A stretch of DNA of 64,000 nucleotides, taken from MWDV01 sp002070715. GTDB lineage: Bacteria > Verrucomicrobiota > Verrucomicrobiia > Limisphaerales > MWDV01. The stretch covers positions 1-64,000 of the forward strand of contig DAONTI010000005.1 of the NCBI GenBank assembly GCA_035411585.1, given 5' to 3'. Each line of letters begins with the position of its first letter. Position 1 is the first letter of the stretch. Of the stretch, positions 8,359-17,294 are shown one piece after another. Below the pieces are notes generated by a model, which saw nothing but the letters and a program-made list of their open reading frames with translations, was not told where the DNA came from and made no database searches. Made by a program: the position numbers and the translations under genes.

Positions 8359-8739
8359 ATGGCCCAGATCCGCATTGTTGACCTTGAAGTGCGTTACTGT
8401 GTCGGCGTGACCGACGTGGAACGCGCCCACCCGCAGCGCCTGCTGCTGACGGTGGAGATGACCGCCGACTTCGCCCGCGCCGCCCGCAGCGACAGCCTGA
8501 CCGAGACGATTGATTACTACGCCGTGGCGCAGGCTCTGCTGGCGTTTGGCGAGGGGCGCCGTTGGCGACTGATCGAAAAGCTGGCCTGGGACCTGGCGGA
8601 TTTCATCCTCGCCGAATACCGTCCGCGGGCGGTACAGGTCGAGGTGAAGAAATTTGTCATTCCCCAGGCGCGGTACGTGGCGGTGAGCCTGGTCAAAAAA
8701 GCGCGCCCGGCACGGGTCAGGTCGGGTACCCGCCGGTGA
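8359..8739 (+). CDS. folB: Dihydroneopterin aldolase
   Basis: 126 residues, normal family length. FolB converts dihydroneopterin to 6-hydroxymethyl-dihydropterin and glycolaldehyde in folate synthesis. Seen: IRIVDLEVRYCVGV, the hallmark DSLTETIDYYAV, the catalytic Glu in LIEKLAWDLADF, and the lysine-bearing strand VEVKKF. It follows the HAD-Nudix gene closely on the same strand; a Nudix enzyme removes pyrophosphate from dihydroneopterin triphosphate in many folate pathways, so a functional link with the upstream fusion is possible but unproven. Its 3' end overlaps the convergent CBS gene by 23 bases. Confidence 0.9.
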   Translation: MAQIRIVDLEVRYCVGVTDVERAHPQRLLLTVEMTADFARAARSDSLTETIDYYAVAQALLAFGEGRRWRLIEKLAWDLADFILAEYRPRAVQVEVKKFVIPQARYVAVSLVKKARPARVRSGTRR

Positions 8740-9169
8740 TGTAGCTTTGTAATTGCTGGATGGTGTGGCTTTGCGCCGAGATGATCCAGTTGACCAGGTC
8801 CCCAATCGAAACGATGCCGAGCAGTTGATCGTTGTCCACCACGGGCAGGTGGCGGATATGACGGTCGGTCATTAGGCGCAAACCGTCCTCGACCGTTTGG
8901 GCGGGTGTGATGCACACGACCGAGCCGGAGAGAATCTCGCTGACGGTTGTCTCCTTGGAGGCTTTGCCCTTGAGAATGACTTTCCGGGTGTAATCGCGCT
9001 CGGAAATGATGCCGGTCAACCGGCCATCCTGCACCACCACCAACGCCCCGACGTTTTTTTCGGCCATCAATTGAATGGCCTCATACACCGTGGCGTGGGG
9101 GGGCGTGGACCAGACTTGGCTGCCTTTGTATTTGAGAATGTCGCTGATGATACCGGTGGTTTGCCGCAT
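8717..9169 (-). CDS. Tandem CBS-domain protein
   Basis: 150 residues consisting almost entirely of two CBS motifs (about residues 10-70 and 78-135): ATVYEAIQLMAEKNVGALVV...GIISERDYTRKV and TVEDGLRLMTDRHIRHLPVV...GIVSIGDLVNW. Stand-alone CBS pairs bind adenosine nucleotides such as AMP, ATP or SAM and act as energy sensors or regulators of a partner enzyme. No partner is encoded beside it. It runs convergently into folB, overlapping its last codons. Confidence 0.9.
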   Translation of the reverse strand: MRQTTGIISDILKYKGSQVWSTPPHATVYEAIQLMAEKNVGALVVVQDGRLTGIISERDYTRKVILKGKASKETTVSEILSGSVVCITPAQTVEDGLRLMTDRHIRHLPVVDNDQLLGIVSIGDLVNWIISAQSHTIQQLQSYITGGYPT

Positions 9170-9349
9170 GAGATTTTCCGGGGTTGACGGGCTATTCGCT
9201 TTGGGGACCGCCCATGGATGGGGCCGAAGCTGTCACTCGTATGTTCATTGCGAGGGCAATCTAGCACGACCCTTGAAGCGCGCACATTAAATTTTTCCGG
9301 GCGACCGCAAGGGATTCGCTGCGAACAGGCGCAACTATGGGTCATTCCC

Positions 9350-9643
9350 TCACTCCACTCCCCGCAGATTCCAGATGAAGTGAACCAGGAAAAACGCCAT
9401 AACCACCAGGGGCAGGTAACCAAAACGCAGCAGCTCGATGTCGGTCTTTGTGGGCGCCAGTGGCCGGCGCCAGATCATGACCGTCGCCCCGCCCCAAAAA
9501 GCGACCAGGGCAATGCCACAAATCCGCGCCGTTGTGCCGCCATCCAGAATCAGCAGGCTGAGCAATCCGAGCACGCCTTGCAGCACCAGTGCCTCGAAGA
9601 TGGGCTTTCGGTAGCTTGGCGATATGGGCAGCGAGCAACTCAT
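9350..9643 (-). CDS. Small integral membrane protein, unknown function
   Basis: 97 residues from ATG 9643, with about three hydrophobic segments: FEALVLQGVLGLLSLLIL, ICGIALVAFWGGATVMIW and YLPLVVMAFFLVHFIW. The frame stays open upstream to a TTG at 9787 that would overlap the stop of the GIY-YIG gene by three bases, so a longer form is possible, but the extra N-terminus lacks clear protein character. I do not recognise the family. The two intervening loops are short and basic (WRRPLAPTK). Confidence 0.6.
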   Translation of the reverse strand: MSCSLPISPSYRKPIFEALVLQGVLGLLSLLILDGGTTARICGIALVAFWGGATVMIWRRPLAPTKTDIELLRFGYLPLVVMAFFLVHFIWNLRGVE

Positions 9644-9783
9644 ATATGCGTTACCGTCCAACGAATCAACTTCCCGGCGACCTCCGGGGACGAACGCTGG
9701 CAGCGCATCCCGCGTCCACAGAAACTTGGCCCATGAAAACGGAAACGCAAGGGGCAGTTCGATGGGGCGCGGGGGCGACATTT

Positions 9784-10569
9784 TCAAAGTTTGTTGAGCG
9801 CCGCATCAAGAGTGGCCTTAACCTTCTTCTTCTCAATCTCTGGATCGGCCTTTTGAAGATATTCGACAGCGGCAAGATCATCGCCCCGCTTGCGGTTTTG
9901 ACGCGGTTCAAGGGCCTCAATCAAAATCGCCTCCAACGCAGGAATGAGTTTCGCGGCGGCGTATGACTCCGGCAAACCACCCAACTGCCCTGACTCCGCA
10001 ACGGGAAGCAGGCCAAACCACGAAAACCGATCCCACCGGGCCGACATTCGATCCAGTGTATGCTCGTAAAGTCTTTTACCAAGGGGACGATCCGTCGTCC
10101 TTCCGACATAAATTACTTCCCGACCATCATAGAGAAGATAAATCCCAAGTTGCTTGTAGAAATCCACCGGCGTTGCGCCGATCTGCTGCATTCCGAGAAT
10201 CTTGGGTGTCGTCACCCACTCAATGGCATCCTTGCGCCAAAACATGCCAAAGGAAGTGACCACTTCATATTGTTCCTCTTCCTCTGATTCCTGTATTTCT
10301 GAAGTACGCCCCGGACCGGCTGCGGCCGCGACTGGACCGCTTCGTAATGTAAACACCCCCTTCGATACTCGGATGTAGGGGGATGCCTCGCCCTCGTGCT
10401 TGATTGTGCTCGCAATACGCGCGTTGACGGTGGCCGAGGGGGTTGCGCCGAGGCTCTTGCGATATCCCCCGGCGATAATCCGCTCGGTAATTTCGTTGTA
10501 ATGTAGGGGGGTCGGGGATGACCTCAAGACCTTCTCAATGGCTTTGCGCCAGGTTAGTTCAGATGCCAT
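9784..10569 (-). CDS. HARE-HTH plus GIY-YIG nuclease-domain protein
   Basis: 261 residues. Residues 4-72 are a HARE-HTH domain (TWRKAIEKVLRSSPTPLHYNEI, ATPSATVNARIASTIKHEG, YIRVSKGVFTL), a winged helix found in restriction enzymes, RNA polymerase delta and ASXL proteins and proposed to read modified DNA. After an acidic linker (EIQESEEEEQYE), residues 140-225 carry a GIY-YIG fold: GIYLLYDGREVIYVGRT, RLYEHTLDRM, and a Glu in LEAILIEALEP. Together they suggest a DNA endonuclease directed to particular DNA, possibly in defence or repair. The gene is visibly more AT-rich than its neighbours and has no adjacent methylase, which suggests acquisition by transfer. Confidence 0.8.
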   Translation of the reverse strand: MASELTWRKAIEKVLRSSPTPLHYNEITERIIAGGYRKSLGATPSATVNARIASTIKHEGEASPYIRVSKGVFTLRSGPVAAAAGPGRTSEIQESEEEEQYEVVTSFGMFWRKDAIEWVTTPKILGMQQIGATPVDFYKQLGIYLLYDGREVIYVGRTTDRPLGKRLYEHTLDRMSARWDRFSWFGLLPVAESGQLGGLPESYAAAKLIPALEAILIEALEPRQNRKRGDDLAAVEYLQKADPEIEKKKVKATLDAALNKL

Positions 10570-10836
10570 ATAACGATACTATTTTTATCGAACTCTGCTT
10601 GTCCCTTGAGTTAATCCAATGCTATGGGACACGGAGCGCCGGGCCGCTGTATTGACCGGCTGCCCGATCCTGTAGCATCCGCCCGAGCCTATGGGCGGAG
10701 AGAAGCCGGGGCAAGGTCAATCAAGCCGCGCTTTGAGAAACGGAGGGTCGCCAGCAATGCCTCCGGCGCGGCTTGGGTTGGATCCCGTTTCGTGAAGCGT
10801 CCGGCCTTGGAGCGCCCCCGTTCTTTCATGAGGGGC
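10570..10836. other. Spacer upstream of the HARE/GIY-YIG gene
   Basis: 267 bases between the start of the GIY-YIG gene and the stop of the HtrA gene. I see no gene or repeat here; the promoter for the GIY-YIG gene should lie in its AT-rich left end (10570-10620). Confidence 0.5.
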
Positions 10837-12222
10837 TCAGCGCACTTTGACGTCCACCGCTCGCGGGCGGAGTTCGAAATAGTTGTGGCTAACGCGCCGC
10901 TCGAGCACACTCAAGCGCACGTGTTCTCCAGCACGCTTGGAGGTTAGCAGCATCGCCGCGCGATTCGGGCTGTCGGTGAGCTGGTCGTTGATCGCCGCGA
11001 GCAGAACGCCGCGCGGCAATTGGGCTTTATCCGCCGGACTGTTCCGTTCGACTTCCTGGACGAACACGCCTTCGCCCGGATTGACTTTGAAACTGGCGGC
11101 GTCTTGCGGCGTCAGGTTGCGCAACTTCACTCCGAGCTTTTGTTGGAGGAGATCTTCGAACGGCATCAGCCGGACCGTCACGGTGCGGGTCCCGCTGCGG
11201 TCTAGCACCAACAAGCGGGCGGTGTGATCGGCGTTGGCGGTGAGCAGACGGTTGAAGTCCACGAGATCGCGGGGTGACTGACCGTTGACCTGCAGGATTT
11301 TTTGGGCCGCCTGCAAACCGGCTTGCTCCGCCGGGCTGCCGGGTTGCACCTCGGCAAAACGCAACGGCGCGCGCAGGCCGTCAAGCCGGGCGCCGAACCA
11401 TTGGGCATCTTTGATCTCGGGCGCAAAGAAATCCAGCAGCGCCGCGGTAATCTGTTTCACTGGAATCGCGAATCCCACGCCCATGCCTTGGTCCTCGCGG
11501 TACACGGCCACATTGATACCGATGAGCTCGCCCCGGAGGTTGATGAGCGGCCCGCCGCTGTTGCCGGGGTTGATGCTGGCATCCGTCTGCAACCAGTCTT
11601 GGTTGCTCAACCGTTCGTTGGCCTCAATGAGGCGACGCGCCTTGGAACTGAGAATCCCGCGCGCGACGGACAATCCCAAGCCGTAGGGATTCCCCAGCGC
11701 CAGCACGGTTTCGCCCAACAACAGGTCGTCATCCGCCGCAAACTGGATGGCGGGAAATTTCTCACCCGCCGGGGCGCGCAGTTTGAGCAAGGCCACGTCT
11801 TTCTGTTTCGTGGCGACGAGCGGGTCGGCCTCAATCGTCCGGCCATCCGATAGTTTCACGTAAACCCGCGAGGCCCGGCTCAGCACATGGAAATTGGTGA
11901 GGATGTAGCCTTCCTCGTTAATCAGAACGCCGGAGCCGATGGCTTCCGGATCTTCCCGCCGCTCCACGGGCGCCCGCCGGCCATAGAACCGCAAAAACCA
12001 ATCCTGATACGGGTCGCGATACTCGACGATCCGGGTCGTGGCGATGTTGACCACGGTGGGCAAAACTTTTTCCGTGGCCGCCACCGTCGCGTCCCGCCGG
12101 ATGTCGGTTTGGGTCACGCCCGTCAGGCAAGGGGTCAGGATCATCGCGCCCAGAAAAGCGCTCCAGCGGCGGAGCCGCCGAAGAGATTTCCATTTGGTTG
12201 TCACCGTTTTTATCGTGGTCAT
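10837..12222 (-). CDS. HtrA/DegP-type serine protease with two PDZ domains
   Basis: 461 residues from ATG 12222; the frame is open to 12285 but this ATG begins a good signal anchor (WSAFLGAMILTPCLTG). The trypsin-like domain has a full triad: His 112 in ILTNFHVLS, Asp 142 in KDVALLKL, Ser 222 in NPGNSGGPL. Two PDZ domains follow (about residues 270-355 and 372-450), with VQPGSPAEQAGLQ and VERNSPADKAQL. This is the usual layout for envelope proteases that degrade or refold damaged exported proteins. It is divergent from the DUF2851 gene, with about 115 bases between them for both promoters. Confidence 0.9.
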   Translation of the reverse strand: MTTIKTVTTKWKSLRRLRRWSAFLGAMILTPCLTGVTQTDIRRDATVAATEKVLPTVVNIATTRIVEYRDPYQDWFLRFYGRRAPVERREDPEAIGSGVLINEEGYILTNFHVLSRASRVYVKLSDGRTIEADPLVATKQKDVALLKLRAPAGEKFPAIQFAADDDLLLGETVLALGNPYGLGLSVARGILSSKARRLIEANERLSNQDWLQTDASINPGNSGGPLINLRGELIGINVAVYREDQGMGVGFAIPVKQITAALLDFFAPEIKDAQWFGARLDGLRAPLRFAEVQPGSPAEQAGLQAAQKILQVNGQSPRDLVDFNRLLTANADHTARLLVLDRSGTRTVTVRLMPFEDLLQQKLGVKLRNLTPQDAASFKVNPGEGVFVQEVERNSPADKAQLPRGVLLAAINDQLTDSPNRAAMLLTSKRAGEHVRLSVLERRVSHNYFELRPRAVDVKVR

Positions 12223-12336
12223 AACCGGACCGGTGCGACGCCGATTTCGTTTGCAGATCACCCGCGTTACGTGTGCAAATCGCATCGGGGTCGCCGGGCT
12301 TGACTTTGTACAAATCCTTGCCTAAAAGCAACGCCA

Positions 12337-13791
12337 GTGTCGTTATTCCCCGCCAATGCTTATGCCGTCGCCCGGGAACAGTGCCGGGCGCCGCTGGGTC
12401 TGCGGGATGTGGGCGATGCGCCCTCCGAACGGCTGCTTCAGGCGATCTGGCTGCATCAACGGATGCGGCGCGACCAGTTACAGACGGTGGACGGTCAGTC
12501 GGTGCAAGTGCTTCATCCAGGTTTTCTCAATTGCGAGGGCGGTCCCGATTTTTGTGATGCCTTGATTCGATTGGGCGACTATGCGCCGCAACGGGGGGAC
12601 GTGGAGGTGGATCGGCATGCTAGCGGGTGGCGTGCCCACGGACACGACCGGAACAAACGTTTCGAAAAGGTCATCCTGCGGGTGATCTGGGATGGTGGAG
12701 CGACCGCAAAACCGGTTGCGGCGGCATTGCCGGTCTTGCCGTTGCGGCCGTTTCTCGATGCGCCGGTCAGTGAACTGGCGCGCTGGCTCGGAACGGATGA
12801 GGGGCGGGCATGGCCGGAAAATTTACGGGGTCGTTGCAGCGCGCCCTTACGGGAGCTTCCGGAAGAAAAATTGACGCTCTTGCTTTATGAAGCCGCCTTG
12901 GTGCGCCTGCAGAGCAAAGCCGCGCAGTTTCAAGCGCGGGCCCGGGATGCCGGCTGGGAGCAGGCGTTGTGGGAGGGGCTCTTTCGCGGGTTGGGATATA
13001 AACACAACACGTGGCCGATGCAGGCGTTGGCCGAAACCCGGCTCCGCTGGGCCGAGGGCTGCACCGACGTGATGGCCTTCCAAGCGCGCTTGCTGGGGTT
13101 GAGCGGATTGCTGCCTGCGGAGCCGGTGGCGGGAGCCACCGCCGCGCAACGTTATCTCCGGTCTATTTGGGATCACTGGTGGCGGGAGCGGGATGCGCTC
13201 GCGGATTGCGTGCTGCCGCGGGCGGCTTGGCGTTTGCACGGTTTGCGTCCAGCCAATCATCCCCACCGGCGCCTCGCCCTGGCCGCGCATTGGCTGGCGG
13301 CAGGCACCTTGGTGAACCAGCTTCAAGCGTGGTGCGTGTCGCCGTTACCGCTCGCCCGTTGGGCGGCGTCCTTGTTGGACCAGTTGCAACCGCCACGCGA
13401 TGCGTTTTGGTCCTGGCACGGCACCTTGCGCTCTCCCCGACAGACCCGACCGCAGCCGTTGCTGGGGGCCGCCCGCCTGACGGACCTCGCCATCAACGTC
13501 ATTTTGCCGTGGCTGTGGATGCGCGCGGCCGAGGGCGGCAACGAACCACTGCGGGAGCAGTTGGAAACCCGGTATCTGGGATGGCCGGCGGCGGAGGATA
13601 ACGCGGTGTTGCGCCGGGCGCGCCAGCGGCTGCTCGGCGGCGGGCGGCGAAGCAGTTTCCGGCACGCGGCAGCCCAACAGGGATTGTTACAGATCGTGCG
13701 GGATTTCTGCGACCACACCAACGCGGTCTGCGACGCCTGTCCCTTTCCCGATGTGGTGCGGCGTAGTTATGCCGCGGGAAAACCAACCTGA
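12337..13791 (+). CDS. DUF2851 family protein
   Basis: 484 residues, GTG start. The N-terminal third has conserved DUF2851 blocks: SERLLQAIWLHQRMRRDQLQ, VLHPGFLNCEGGPDF and GDVEVDRHASGWRAHGHDRN. The C-terminus ends with a Cys-containing motif, VCDACPFP, that recalls an Fe-S or zinc site. The acidic and His residues in the first block (GPDF, DVEVD.H) look like a metal site of a nuclease-type fold, but the family's function is not established. It is convergent with infC and does not appear to be in an operon. Confidence 0.8.
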   Translation: MSLFPANAYAVAREQCRAPLGLRDVGDAPSERLLQAIWLHQRMRRDQLQTVDGQSVQVLHPGFLNCEGGPDFCDALIRLGDYAPQRGDVEVDRHASGWRAHGHDRNKRFEKVILRVIWDGGATAKPVAAALPVLPLRPFLDAPVSELARWLGTDEGRAWPENLRGRCSAPLRELPEEKLTLLLYEAALVRLQSKAAQFQARARDAGWEQALWEGLFRGLGYKHNTWPMQALAETRLRWAEGCTDVMAFQARLLGLSGLLPAEPVAGATAAQRYLRSIWDHWWRERDALADCVLPRAAWRLHGLRPANHPHRRLALAAHWLAAGTLVNQLQAWCVSPLPLARWAASLLDQLQPPRDAFWSWHGTLRSPRQTRPQPLLGAARLTDLAINVILPWLWMRAAEGGNEPLREQLETRYLGWPAAEDNAVLRRARQRLLGGGRRSSFRHAAAQQGLLQIVRDFCDHTNAVCDACPFPDVVRRSYAAGKPT

Positions 13792-13884
13792 AATCGTGGA
13801 TGAGCCGGCGTCAACCGCACCCCGGCCTTGAGGCGGATATTGTTCCCCTGGCGCTTTATCGGCTGGAGGTCGGTTACCCGGGCT

Positions 13885-14610
13885 TCAACCCGATTTGACT
13901 TCGAGTTGAGAGAACGGGTTGTTCACGAAACCCGCCGCCGGAGGCGCGGCCGGTGTTGCCGGGAGCGGGACGCGCAACGGCGTGGTTGTCTCTTCCGGTG
14001 GTGGTTGCGCGGCGGATGGTTTCTCGTCCCCTTCGGCGGCGCGCGGGTTTTTGGCGCGCTTGTTCCGGGGCAACGGACTCACCATGAGATGAATGTTGCG
14101 GCCCGTGAGTTTGGGCGGGAAATCGGGGTGGCCGTACGGCGCGATTTCTTTGATGAATTTTTCCACGACCTGAAAGCCAAATTCGGTGTGCGCCATTTCG
14201 CGTCCCTTAAAACGGAGGCTCACCTTGACCTTCATATCGTCGCACAGGAAATCCACCGCATGCCCCACTTTCACCCCCAAATCGTGGGCGTCAATTTTCA
14301 CGCTGAGCTGGACTTCTTTGACCTTGTTGGCGTGCTGGTGCTTTTTGGATTCCTTTTCCTTTTTGGCTTGTTCGTAACGGAACTTGCCATAATCCACCAA
14401 GCGGCAGACCGGCGGGGTGGCCGTGGGGGCTATTTCGACCAGGTCCACCCCCTGTTGGCGGGCCAAGGTCAGGGCTTCACCCAGCGAAAGGATGCCGATT
14501 TGTTTGCCGTCCGCACCAACGACCCGCACCTCGCGGGCACGAATTTTCCCGTTGACCCTGACAAACGAACGGGGTGCGGAAGAATAGCGGGAGGAGAAAG
14601 GGCGACTCAA
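13885..14610 (-). CDS. infC: Translation initiation factor IF-3 with C-terminal extension
   Basis: 241 residues. IF-3 binds the 30S subunit, prevents subunit joining and checks the start codon and initiator tRNA. Seen: N-domain RVNGKIRAREVRVVGADGKQ, GVDLVEIAPTATPPVCRLVD, linker YGKFRYEQAKKEKE, and C-domain VSLRFKGREMAHTEFG ending TGRNIHLMVSPLP. About 60 Pro/Ala/Glu-rich residues follow the normal end. The start is TTG 14610: an in-frame stop lies eight codons upstream and there is no ATG before the conserved part. An AGAGGG element precedes it by four bases. infC is usually followed by rpmI-rplT, but here it is alone and convergent with DUF2851. Confidence 0.95.
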   Translation of the reverse strand: MSRPFSSRYSSAPRSFVRVNGKIRAREVRVVGADGKQIGILSLGEALTLARQQGVDLVEIAPTATPPVCRLVDYGKFRYEQAKKEKESKKHQHANKVKEVQLSVKIDAHDLGVKVGHAVDFLCDDMKVKVSLRFKGREMAHTEFGFQVVEKFIKEIAPYGHPDFPPKLTGRNIHLMVSPLPRNKRAKNPRAAEGDEKPSAAQPPPEETTTPLRVPLPATPAAPPAAGFVNNPFSQLEVKSG

Positions 14611-14949
14611 GACACCCTCTTCGGTTGAAGCTTAATCATGCGTATAACGTTGCATCATTGGCGGTCCGTTTTCGGCTCCGCGATAGCTGTAAGTAACCCG
14701 TGTCCGCTCAAACCGCAACAAGAATCTTCACTTTTGGCAAAACTCTTGGGCAAAGCCCCCGACCGCGCAGAGGGACACGTTTCTTGGGTTGTTAGTGTTC
14801 CCTGCGCTGGACGGTCGGCGCCAGAGGGTGGCTTTTGCCGGGAGGCCAGGCAAAGGTGGGGGGGGAAATCCGCTGCCAGGCTTTCCCAATCACCACCCGT
14901 TTCCGTGTGTAAAATAGAGGCTCGCTGTTGCCGCCCAGCCCGGCGGACC
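14611..14949. other. infC leader and spacer
   Basis: 339 bases between the infC start and the stop of the secreted Ig protein. The infC promoter and leader must lie in the left half; TTATAC (minus strand, about 14642-14647) is a possible -10 box but has no good -35. No gene is evident in the G/C-homopolymer-rich right half. Confidence 0.4.
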
Positions 14950-16155
14950 TCAGTTTTTCACCTGTTGGATATGATAAAACCGCTGGCTGGCGCCGTTGGC
15001 GTCCGTATCGGCAACGGTCTGTGAACTCGCGCTCAGGGTGAAATTCGTCCAAGTGGTCCATCCGGACGGATCCGAAAGCGCCTCCGCCACGTCAATGCGG
15101 TACTGTGCGCCCACGGGACCGTGCAGGGTAATCTCCGTAGATGGTACCGCCTGCACGCTGGCCACTGACAGGATGCTGGGCTCGCTGGTGACGCTGTCGT
15201 CGTCATTGGAAACCTCCACCGTGTACGCGCCGACGTGCGACGGGCTGACCGCCGGGATCACGTAAGTCCGGTTGGTGGCGTCTTCAATGGGCGAATCATT
15301 GAACCGCCATTGAAAGCGGACTTCCTCCTCGTTTTCGACCGCCACCGAAAATTCGGCGGGACCGCCCATCATCGCCAGGGTGAACGGTTGGGGATCTTCC
15401 GTGATGGTTGGCGGCTGTCCGCCTGCGCCAATGACCAGATCGTCATAAGTCGCCGCCGGACTGGCCTCCCCGGTGGCCGGGCCGAGCCAGACTTTATCAA
15501 TGGGCGAGCCATTCCACGGAGAGCTGCTGGAGGCGCTGGTGTTATCCGGAAAAACCACCGTGTAGGTGATGGTATCCCAAGCTGCGTTGATGTCGAAAAT
15601 GAGTTCATGATAATTCTCGCCGGCACTCGGCACAAAACCTGCCAACATGGTCCCGGAGGGTACCAAAATTCTGTAAGTGCCCGCATACAGATCGAACAGG
15701 ATCCCCCGATTGGCGCCGCTGGCGGTTGTCTTCCAGCCATTCCCGATCCACACCCCTCCGTACGCGGCGAATTTGGTGCTGGGATTCGACGGGGTGCCCG
15801 GCGGGTCGTACTTCACAGAAATGCGTTGCGCTCCATCTGCGGAAGTCAAGGGCTGCGGAAGCAGATAGACCGCCTCGTCCTCGAAGAACCCGGTATAGGG
15901 CACTTCCAGGCATTGCGAACCGCCGATTCCCCGGTCCGCTCCGACCTTAAAGGGAACTCTGGCCGTTCCTTCCCGGGCCTCGTAGCTATCCGTCCACGGC
16001 GAGGGAGGGCGCTCGCCGGCCACGTAACCGGGTGCATCAAACGTGATGGTTTCCGCTTTCGCAACGGTTGCAAACACGGCCACTGTGAGGCCAACCGCCC
16101 AACGGTGCGCCGTTGTTCCCGAACTTCTCGATCCGTTTCGCTTGATCATTTTCAT
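14950..16155 (-). CDS. Secreted protein with Ig-like domain and shared tail domain
   Basis: 401 residues from ATG 16155, just after AAAGAGAT. Residues 18-34 (WAVGLTVAVFATVAKA) form a signal peptide. Residues 35-240 look like a jelly-roll or laminin-G type beta-sandwich (TITFDAPGYVAGERPPSPW, YDDLVIGAGG). Residues 245-330 are an Ig-like domain (VRFQWRFNDSPIEDATNRTY, HVGAYTVEVSND). The last 65 residues repeat the pattern seen at the end of the LRR protein (G.QYRIDVAEAL, W.TWTNFT, RFYHIQ). It is probably a cell-surface or secreted carbohydrate-binding protein; the substrate is unknown. Confidence 0.75.
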   Translation of the reverse strand: MKMIKRNGSRSSGTTAHRWAVGLTVAVFATVAKAETITFDAPGYVAGERPPSPWTDSYEAREGTARVPFKVGADRGIGGSQCLEVPYTGFFEDEAVYLLPQPLTSADGAQRISVKYDPPGTPSNPSTKFAAYGGVWIGNGWKTTASGANRGILFDLYAGTYRILVPSGTMLAGFVPSAGENYHELIFDINAAWDTITYTVVFPDNTSASSSSPWNGSPIDKVWLGPATGEASPAATYDDLVIGAGGQPPTITEDPQPFTLAMMGGPAEFSVAVENEEEVRFQWRFNDSPIEDATNRTYVIPAVSPSHVGAYTVEVSNDDDSVTSEPSILSVASVQAVPSTEITLHGPVGAQYRIDVAEALSDPSGWTTWTNFTLSASSQTVADTDANGASQRFYHIQQVKN

Positions 16156-16328
16156 TATCTCTTTATAGCAGTGTTGTTTTTCAACTCCATACGCGCGGCC
16201 GCTTTCGGGCGATACACAGATTTTGGCATTTGCCGGCACTTTCTGGCGACGCCCGGCTATTTTTTCGAAAGAAATCCAACAGCCGACGATGGCCCGGATT
16301 CCCCGGTCGGGTCAGTGAGTGGCCCGGG

Positions 16329-17201
16329 TTATTGGCCGGCCACGCCTTTCAGGTAGGCAAAAATGAGTTCGGGGAGATCATCGCTGTACCCGCCTTCCAG
16401 CAGATGGACGGTGGGTGTATTCAACTGGCACAGACGCTCCCCCAGCCAATGAAAATCTTCGATCTCCAAGGTTTCCTGTGCGATGGGATCGTGCGCGTAC
16501 GCGTCGAACCCGGCCGAAACCAACACGACATCGGGGTTGAACTTCTGGAGCGCTTCGAGCGCGGTTTGCAGCACGCGCCGATACTCGGCGCGCGGGGTGT
16601 GCGGCGCCACACAATAGTTGAAACAGTTGCTGCCCCGGTGCCGCGTCCCCGTGCCGGGATAGCAGGGATGTTGGTGAATCGAAAAAAAAGCCGCGCCCGG
16701 CCGGTCCAACAAAATGTCTTCCGTCCCGTTGCCGTGATGCACGTCGAAATCATAGACGGCGACGCGCCGCGCGCCTGTGGCCAGTGCCTCCAAGGCGGCG
16801 ATGGCGATGTTGTTCAAATAACAAAAACCCATCGCTTGGTTGGGGGTGGCGTGATGTCCCGGTGGACGCATCAGACTGAAAACCATTTGTCCGGCACGGG
16901 CGGTTTGGAGCGCCAGGAGAGCGGCGCCCACGGATCGCCGGGCGTGTTCGGCGATGTCGGGAAACCACGCGGTGTCCGCGTCAAAATCACGAGCCTGGTT
17001 CAACCGGGCCAGATGCGCCGGGGAATGCGCCCGGAGGATGACCTCATCGGCGGCCAGGTCCGGCCCGGTCCATTCCAGTGCCAGGTCCTTTTGCGCGCGC
17101 AGTTTTTCGAGGGTGGCGGTGATGCGCGCGGGCCGCTCCGGATGTCCCGGCGCGTGATAAACCGTGCAGCGAGCGTCGGTGATGATTCGCATGCTCCGCA
17201 T
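16329..17201 (-). CDS. Histone-deacetylase superfamily amidohydrolase
   Basis: 290 residues. Bacterial members deacetylate acetyl-lysine, acetylpolyamines or acetoin-related substrates using zinc. Seen: YHAPGHPERPARI, RPPGHHA (His-His charge relay), YDFDVHHGNGTEDI (zinc ligands Asp and His), SAGFDAYAHDP (third ligand Asp) and EGGY (catalytic Tyr). Length fits the short class II-like bacterial branch. An internal ATG at codon 4 is an alternative start. It is divergent from the exported-protein gene at 17295 and stands alone on its strand. Confidence 0.9.
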   Translation of the reverse strand: MRSMRIITDARCTVYHAPGHPERPARITATLEKLRAQKDLALEWTGPDLAADEVILRAHSPAHLARLNQARDFDADTAWFPDIAEHARRSVGAALLALQTARAGQMVFSLMRPPGHHATPNQAMGFCYLNNIAIAALEALATGARRVAVYDFDVHHGNGTEDILLDRPGAAFFSIHQHPCYPGTGTRHRGSNCFNYCVAPHTPRAEYRRVLQTALEALQKFNPDVVLVSAGFDAYAHDPIAQETLEIEDFHWLGERLCQLNTPTVHLLEGGYSDDLPELIFAYLKGVAGQ

Positions 17202-17294
17202 TGAAGCATGAACCGGCGCGGGCGCACGCGTTTTTTTTGTGCGGCGCCAAAGAAACGGGATTGTGTTTTTGCGCGCATCCGCTATGGTCGGGTC

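Noticed and set aside
10624..10947. Plus-strand frame of 107 codons in the spacer beside the HtrA gene
   Set aside because: No motif, overlaps the conserved HtrA C-terminus and has shadow-like composition.
15235..16356. 373-codon plus-strand frame opposite the secreted Ig protein
   Set aside because: Antisense shadow with no domain; the minus frame has a signal peptide, Ig motif and shared tail.
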